Source of the DNA: Pseudomonadota bacterium
Lineage (GTDB): Bacteria > Myxococcota > UBA9042 > PHBI01
NCBI GenBank assembly: GCA_005788935.1
Contig: SYAK01000339.1
Location: 1 to 17,654, forward strand
Reading direction: 5' to 3'
Length of the DNA stretch: 17,654 nt
In this document: one piece after another, positions 15,801-17,654 of the stretch
Numbering within the stretch: the first letter of the stretch is position 1
Layout: each line of letters starts with the position of its first letter
Made by a program: the position numbers and the translations under genes
Notes under the pieces: model-generated
The model's database searches: none
What the model was told of the DNA's origin: nothing
What the model saw: the letters and a program-made list of their open reading frames with translations, nothing else

Positions 15801-17654
15801 GCGAGTTCGCGCAGTCGCGGGTGGAGCGCGATGTCTTCCGGGTTCTCGCGCACGGCCTGAACGAACGCGAAGAACGCCATCTCCGGGTTCTTCAGCTGCG
15901 TCGACTGGACCTCGGCCGCCTCGAGCAGCAGCGTGCGCCGCGTCTCGCGCTCCTCGGTCGCGTCGGTCGCGATTTCATAGACATCGGGCAGCTGCGCCCA
16001 CTGCGCGAGCTGGCGGTAGATCGGGATGAGCAGGCTGGCGGCCTCGGCGTTCCGCCCGTCGATTTCAAGCACCGCCTCGAGGCTCTTGACCGCGCGGCGG
16101 ACGTCATTCAGCTCGTCGCGGTAGACAGACGCGAGCTTGAACAGCAGGGGGAGCTTCTCCGCCTCGTTCTCGACGTGCTTCAGCTGCCCTTCGACCGTCC
16201 GCACCCACTCGCCCAAGTCCCCGTAGCTGCGGAAGAACCATTCGAGCTCGTCCCAGCTGCGCTCGGCGAGGAACTTCTTGCGGAGCTCCGTCTGCGCCTT
16301 GCGGTGGTCGCGATCGACCGCGAGGAGCCGCTTCCAGACATCGGCGGCGGCGCCGTGATCCTCGAGGCGCGCCGAGAGCACCGTCCCGAGCTTGTCGAGC
16401 AGCGCCGTCACGACCGTGGTCGCCTTGCCGCCCTCGCTCGCGAGCGCCACGCGCCGCTCGAGGATGTCGGCGAGCTCGGCCCAGCGCTTCTCACGCTCGT
16501 AGAGCGTCTCGAGCTGCTCGAGCGCCGCCTCATGACGCGGATCGCCCTCAAGGACACGCAGCCACAGCGCGATCGGGGTCTCGGGCTTGCGCAGCTTCTC
16601 GCTCGCGATCTTCGCGAGCTTCACGAGCTCGGCCCGCTGCGTCGCGGGGTCGTCGATGAACGCGAGCTCGCGGTCGCTCAGCTCGACCCAGGCGTCGAAG
16701 TTGTGCTGCTGGAAGTAGATGTCCTTCGCCTGCGCCAGGGCAGCGCGGTTGTTCGGGTCGAGCTCGAGGATGCGGTTGAGCGTCTTGACCGCCTCGTTCG
16801 GGTTCGAGAATTTCTCGCGGTAGATGCCCGTCACCCGTTCGAGCAGCGCCACCCGCGCCGCCGTGTCGGGCGCGTGCGTCACCTTGTCGTTCAGCACGCG
16901 CACGAGGTCCTGCCAGCGGGCCTGCCCGGTGTAGACCTCGACGAGCGCGTCGAGCGCCGCAGCGTTGCCAGGCTCGAGCTCCAGGATGGCTTGCCAGCAC
17001 TGAATGACGCGCGCGGGCGCGTTCATCTTGTCGCGGAACAGCACGACCAGCTCGAGCTGCGCGGCGATGCGCCCCGCATGATCGGTCGCGGGCAGACGGT
17101 CGTGCCGCTCCTTCACGAGGTCGACGAGGTTGTTCCAGCGCCCGAGCTGGGTGTACAGCGCGTGCAGCCGCTGCTCGGCCTCCGCGTGGCTCGCGGACTC
17201 CTTGCGGACGGCTTGCCAGAAGCCGAGCGCCTTCTCGGGCTGCTGTCGGCTCTCGGCGATGCGCGCGAGCGTCTCCTGCACCGCGAGGGCGCCCGTGTCG
17301 CCGCCGAACTGCGGGTCGGCGAGGGTCTGCTCGAGCTTGCGCCAGTTGCTCTGCGCGGCGTAAAAGTCGGTGTAGAACGCGAGGAGATACGCCCGCATGT
17401 CCGCGTCGTCCGGCACGACCTCGATCTTCCGGAAGGCCATCTCGGCCATCTGCTTCTCGCCAAGCGTCTCGGCGTACAGCTGACCGTTCCGGAAATAGAG
17501 CCACGCCTGCAGCGCCGCGTCGGTCGCCGTGCGCGCGAGCTGCATCATCTTCAAGACCGACCAGTGGTTGGCGCCGCCCTCGGCCTTCGCGAGGTTCGCG
17601 ACGTGGCCATGGAGCCCTTCGAGCCCGTCGCGGTCACCGGTGCGCGCCATCTCC
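6878..17654 (-). CDS. Giant tetratricopeptide-repeat protein with C-terminal M48-like pseudopeptidase domain (5' end outside window)
   Basis: An open frame of at least 3,590 codons ends at TGA 6878-6880. The first ATG in the window (17648-17650) has GGAG touching it, too close to be a Shine-Dalgarno, and the frame stays open to the edge, so the N-terminus probably lies outside. About residues 10-3270 are degenerate TPR modules: by eye I count about 44 anchors of the type 'VLxxDPxNxxAL' spaced about 75 residues apart, each followed by 'LxxLYxxxxRWxDLxxxLxxR' and 'LAxIYxxxLxDxxxAIxxW'. The modules have diverged in sequence rather than being recent copies. From about 3275 to 3590 the pattern changes: NLKKKDRVNLTEPLLVSNTL, APEVYRTDEPTGLEVLQMAP, LRVGSDYMSGRDDKELAYHF followed by AKRLTYF, and a helical end YVLSEPYLQLRKHIGSEIDY. 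I recall similar C-termini on large TPR proteins of Myxococcota. No signal peptide or membrane segment is visible. It is likely a scaffold; its partners are unknown. Confidence 0.85.
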   Translation of the reverse strand, partial: EMARTGDRDGLEGLHGHVANLAKAEGGANHWSVLKMMQLARTATDAALQAWLYFRNGQLYAETLGEKQMAEMAFRKIEVVPDDADMRAYLLAFYTDFYAAQSNWRKLEQTLADPQFGGDTGALAVQETLARIAESRQQPEKALGFWQAVRKESASHAEAEQRLHALYTQLGRWNNLVDLVKERHDRLPATDHAGRIAAQLELVVLFRDKMNAPARVIQCWQAILELEPGNAAALDALVEVYTGQARWQDLVRVLNDKVTHAPDTAARVALLERVTGIYREKFSNPNEAVKTLNRILELDPNNRAALAQAKDIYFQQHNFDAWVELSDRELAFIDDPATQRAELVKLAKIASEKLRKPETPIALWLRVLEGDPRHEAALEQLETLYEREKRWAELADILERRVALASEGGKATTVVTALLDKLGTVLSARLEDHGAAADVWKRLLAVDRDHRKAQTELRKKFLAERSWDELEWFFRSYGDLGEWVRTVEGQLKHVENEAEKLPLLFKLASVYRDELNDVRRAVKSLEAVLEIDGRNAEAASLLIPIYRQLAQWAQLPDVYEIATDATEERETRRTLLLEAAEVQSTQLKNPEMAFFAFVQAVRENPEDIALHPRLRELAEASANWESYVVVLQDGVDHITVDDARVAVLLEVGRVYRERLGADDTSLTFFNRVLAYDPHNTVALDASEAAFEATGQIDQLIVTYHRRLGMMTAGPEQLATLHKLAKAWRDHIGAIDEAEAVYREILAAYPDERPALDALADLLIADARHADLHVLLLQKRELLQRAGGGAESFADLACQLGMLTWVEFGEAGLDDTITAYEEALRQVPQHPEAVLRLEELLGASEHRLRLTHALAPVHEAQGAWDKLAQMLEIQADAAGEAGDTAGRQARLLRLARLYEEQLGNADLTWRSVGRAYALQPDDAAIRARFEALTRSLGRWRQLVDLYSGHVDEAQTHEARVATRLTLARTLRDELREPAAARVHFDKVLDERPDHAEALDALETLLADLGDHEALLKIYETRVGLVPSKDGRIAYLFKASDLLAERLDRVEDAIRPAEDALALAAGHPDAVARLDTLMSLVERWDDLAAVLSGAIAATDDTARLLALKLRLAGILETHLGRKPEAIVGYDSVLGLDADNAAAVGALERLFADPDHAPQVAPLLEPFYTRHARWEDLARLWTVREATELEPRAKIAWNYKLAELLETRIGDPSRALAAMQAAATLAPEDALTLSELLRLADATRAHAALVAFLKGLVEDIGDLGRRVETHRTIAELARDKTDDRAEAEAQLRALLELRGDDMPAVDALIDLLRGNADHAGLVDALLAKAALLGKTPDARNALFAEAGDLAAAELGKPSRAIEIFEQLLALEPASDRALGSLEQLYRQTEDWDNLVRVYRLQLSQATELAAKKAISAAMADVQDRHLEAAGDAIATWQARLALDPTDLEALERLDTLYTREADWFNLRAILLKIRDLSEGGAWDLAQFRIAALYLDPERLADLQQAIAVLAELLGRNLAHAGAIEALEGLITGSDFFQQAFDVLSPVLEVSDRDEDLWKNQLALASRLEDAPERLVPTLQSLAKLAEAKLADPIRAIESLARAFTVAPRNADTVRELERVTETHDFIADLVDIYLAHAAGTDDTLLALDLQLRGGELLMDKVGDLPRATATYAGVLANNPDHREALARLHVLHERQGQWAELAAILRQQADLAGDTPTRLELLEKLARISEAQLADVERGYAAWCEMLDLDRGSASAVAALRRLFEAGEHSLEIAERLEPLYREGSRWDELDSLLQLKLSLLDEPADQLQLLRDLAALALEKRQREGEALEWFARALQLDPDDEGLYGEVDRLARKGGEHAALLQYLLDAAEVAGEVERKVVLLHRAAKVAHDDLADMGEAERILRRITALSPKDAAAWRALDALIAKAERWSDLEPVLLALTKADDVFDAELGHLWTRIAELRRDRLGRADDSIAAWKEVLGLNDTDTAALLALKDLYEAAEAWPELFDILQRLAELEADAGTRAGYLSDMAYLAENALGNSERAIELWEEVLIAKPQDLNALRELQRLQEGGGNWQGLTEALERELAAGLSDDARRLEVLLTLGRIWRDHLDDPDQAINAFERARALSPTEREALEALLGLQTDAGNDVARGAMLEAMIAATDTFSADERLGQWRALATLRAEVFGDQARAIEAWQAVLGGLPEDAEAIAQLEALYESAGRWADLVGLLRRRIRLTSGRDDKVALYLQVGALQEQNLQDPAAAIGTYDELLGFEPGELEGNRRLEALHERAANWAEVARLLLDRVDYLGDAADKLATYQRLAVLYETRLEGAEDAFTCVQLALELAPDDPQLLGELERLAALTGAWDKLQETYETVLPHLDEDTGLAVMQKSADVVRTRLGDAAAAVPLYERVLSVAPDHEPSLRALRDLHLERDDVESLVPILERLAAATPDFVEQKALLRQIAELHEAPRADREAAIAAWETLHAVDEMDLTVLDALARLHIAGEAWEALIEVLERRLSLEPTREVELRLQVADLYDRYLVRQPEAIKAFDAVLDVDPANVTALERLEAIFAEQEDYDRLLAMYERAETAAASPEERLRFAKNGALIHEDYRKDFEQAAESWQRVMSLAPQDDEAYEALVRIRTGQEAWEDLIRAHEDRLTIVSDTATRTGILMAIGELSRDRLDDPHAAIGAFERVLREDPKHDEAMDALDALFEREGVWDRLLANLDRKLAIVMQPAARGDILFRKGVVAARELDDTVQAAETLEAVLRVAPGRADAIAELLAIYRREERWEAALAVLEHQLAHTRAPLERAEAHVEVAEVLATHLGRPADALGHFEQAERANPNSRRALSALAEHYMATQAWAPAMTRLEALIDRLDAATPDEAKARTFEQHGLCAVELYLEDQALTSLNKAASLAIPGLATLRALGRLYHKRQDRARAEHHLQQLLDRFRDDLPSDELVEVLMLLGRMALEAGNVDRAKTFLTQVVDEQPNNRQALEDIVEVLKLHHEWENAAGFLERLLYLTTDKLERYRVLMNLGDISVSQLRDPASAADRYREALRLEVFPKEPALKLVELSIQTSDFPGAIENLNRLLRFEEEPRKKAQFAFMAAVIERDNLSNPMESVKYLNLALDNDLERLNFFEEIEKILTREQEPRVLEQNYRRMIQRLRETQAELPNKDVILFKLYAGLGEIYRSRLKDADKAAAAFGLARDMRPDDARIREILASLYDVLPEAADKAIAEHRWLIAQNPQRFESYRRLVTLFTKTKRHDAAWCVTALLVVLGQATDAENAFYERYRAPSMIEVNRVIDPSVFVQAVMSRQEDPTVTRILELIYAGLGKNLSARSEKDYNLKKKDRVNLTEPLLVSNTLTSVLKLLGMPAPEVYRTDEPTGLEVLQMAPPRLRVGSDYMSGRDDKELAYHFAKRLTYFQPGRAITTLYPREALESLYIAAAMVHDPAFQPPAREGVDPAAMQAILAQAVEVKAVLEKGLTPELKAELRDLIKSLNARVSFPNLGAWHRAVELTACHAGVVACGDPAFAGRLIRGEPSTLSKLKASDKLKDLVHYVLSEPYLQLRKHIGSEIDYSDLMS

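Noticed and set aside
17648..17650. ATG near the right edge as the true start of the giant TPR gene
   Set aside because: GGAG directly abuts the ATG, too close for ribosome binding, the frame is open to the window edge, and the first residues already look like a repeat-protein interior. The gene is treated as partial.

Overview
The window is very GC-rich (roughly 70% by eye) and almost entirely coded on the minus strand. A >3,590-residue tetratricopeptide-repeat (TPR) protein, many arginine/alanine/proline-rich hypotheticals, a Uma2-type nuclease gene and an SPFH-GYF_2 protein together suggest a Myxococcota-like (former deltaproteobacterial) chromosome. This is an inference from protein style; there is no rRNA or other phylogenetic marker apart from rsmI. 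No tRNA, rRNA, CRISPR array, transposase or integrase was recognised.

Layout from left to right. 1-33: possible last codons of a plus-strand gene. It converges on a minus-strand gene for a small membrane protein (95-766), with a perfect 10-bp hairpin between them. 923-2242: an SPFH (band-7/'virion core protein-like') protein with a C-terminal GYF_2 module, split by one in-frame TAA and lacking an obvious family-type start. 2243-3987: a debris-like accessory stretch. It holds an orphan ribbon-helix-helix antitoxin-like ORF, a 10-bp tandem repeat, a truncated and frameshifted DUF4143/PD-(D/E)XK C-terminus, a 33-bp near-palindrome, an apparently intact Uma2 family nuclease, and several palindromes. 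3988-4917: a two-part protein of unknown function. 4965-5040: an AT-rich island with a hairpin. 5045-6777: a DEDDh exonuclease gene overlapped by 4 nt with rsmI (16S rRNA C1402 ribose methyltransferase), so the two form a translationally coupled pair. 6823-6876: a large hairpin just after the stop of the giant TPR gene. 6878 to the right edge: the giant TPR gene, which probably continues past the edge.

The housekeeping core is rsmI plus the exonuclease. The left half looks like a chromosome segment where a toxin-antitoxin-like gene, an AAA-ATPase/DUF4143 gene and an SPFH gene are decaying. The most notable positive observation is at the C-terminus of the giant TPR protein. About 320 residues there appear to follow the layout of an M48 (HtpX/Ste24-type) metallopeptidase, but the zinc-binding HExxH is replaced by KRLTY. 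This suggests a pseudopeptidase attached to about 44 TPR-like modules. It is a by-eye motif alignment and needs structural prediction to be confirmed.
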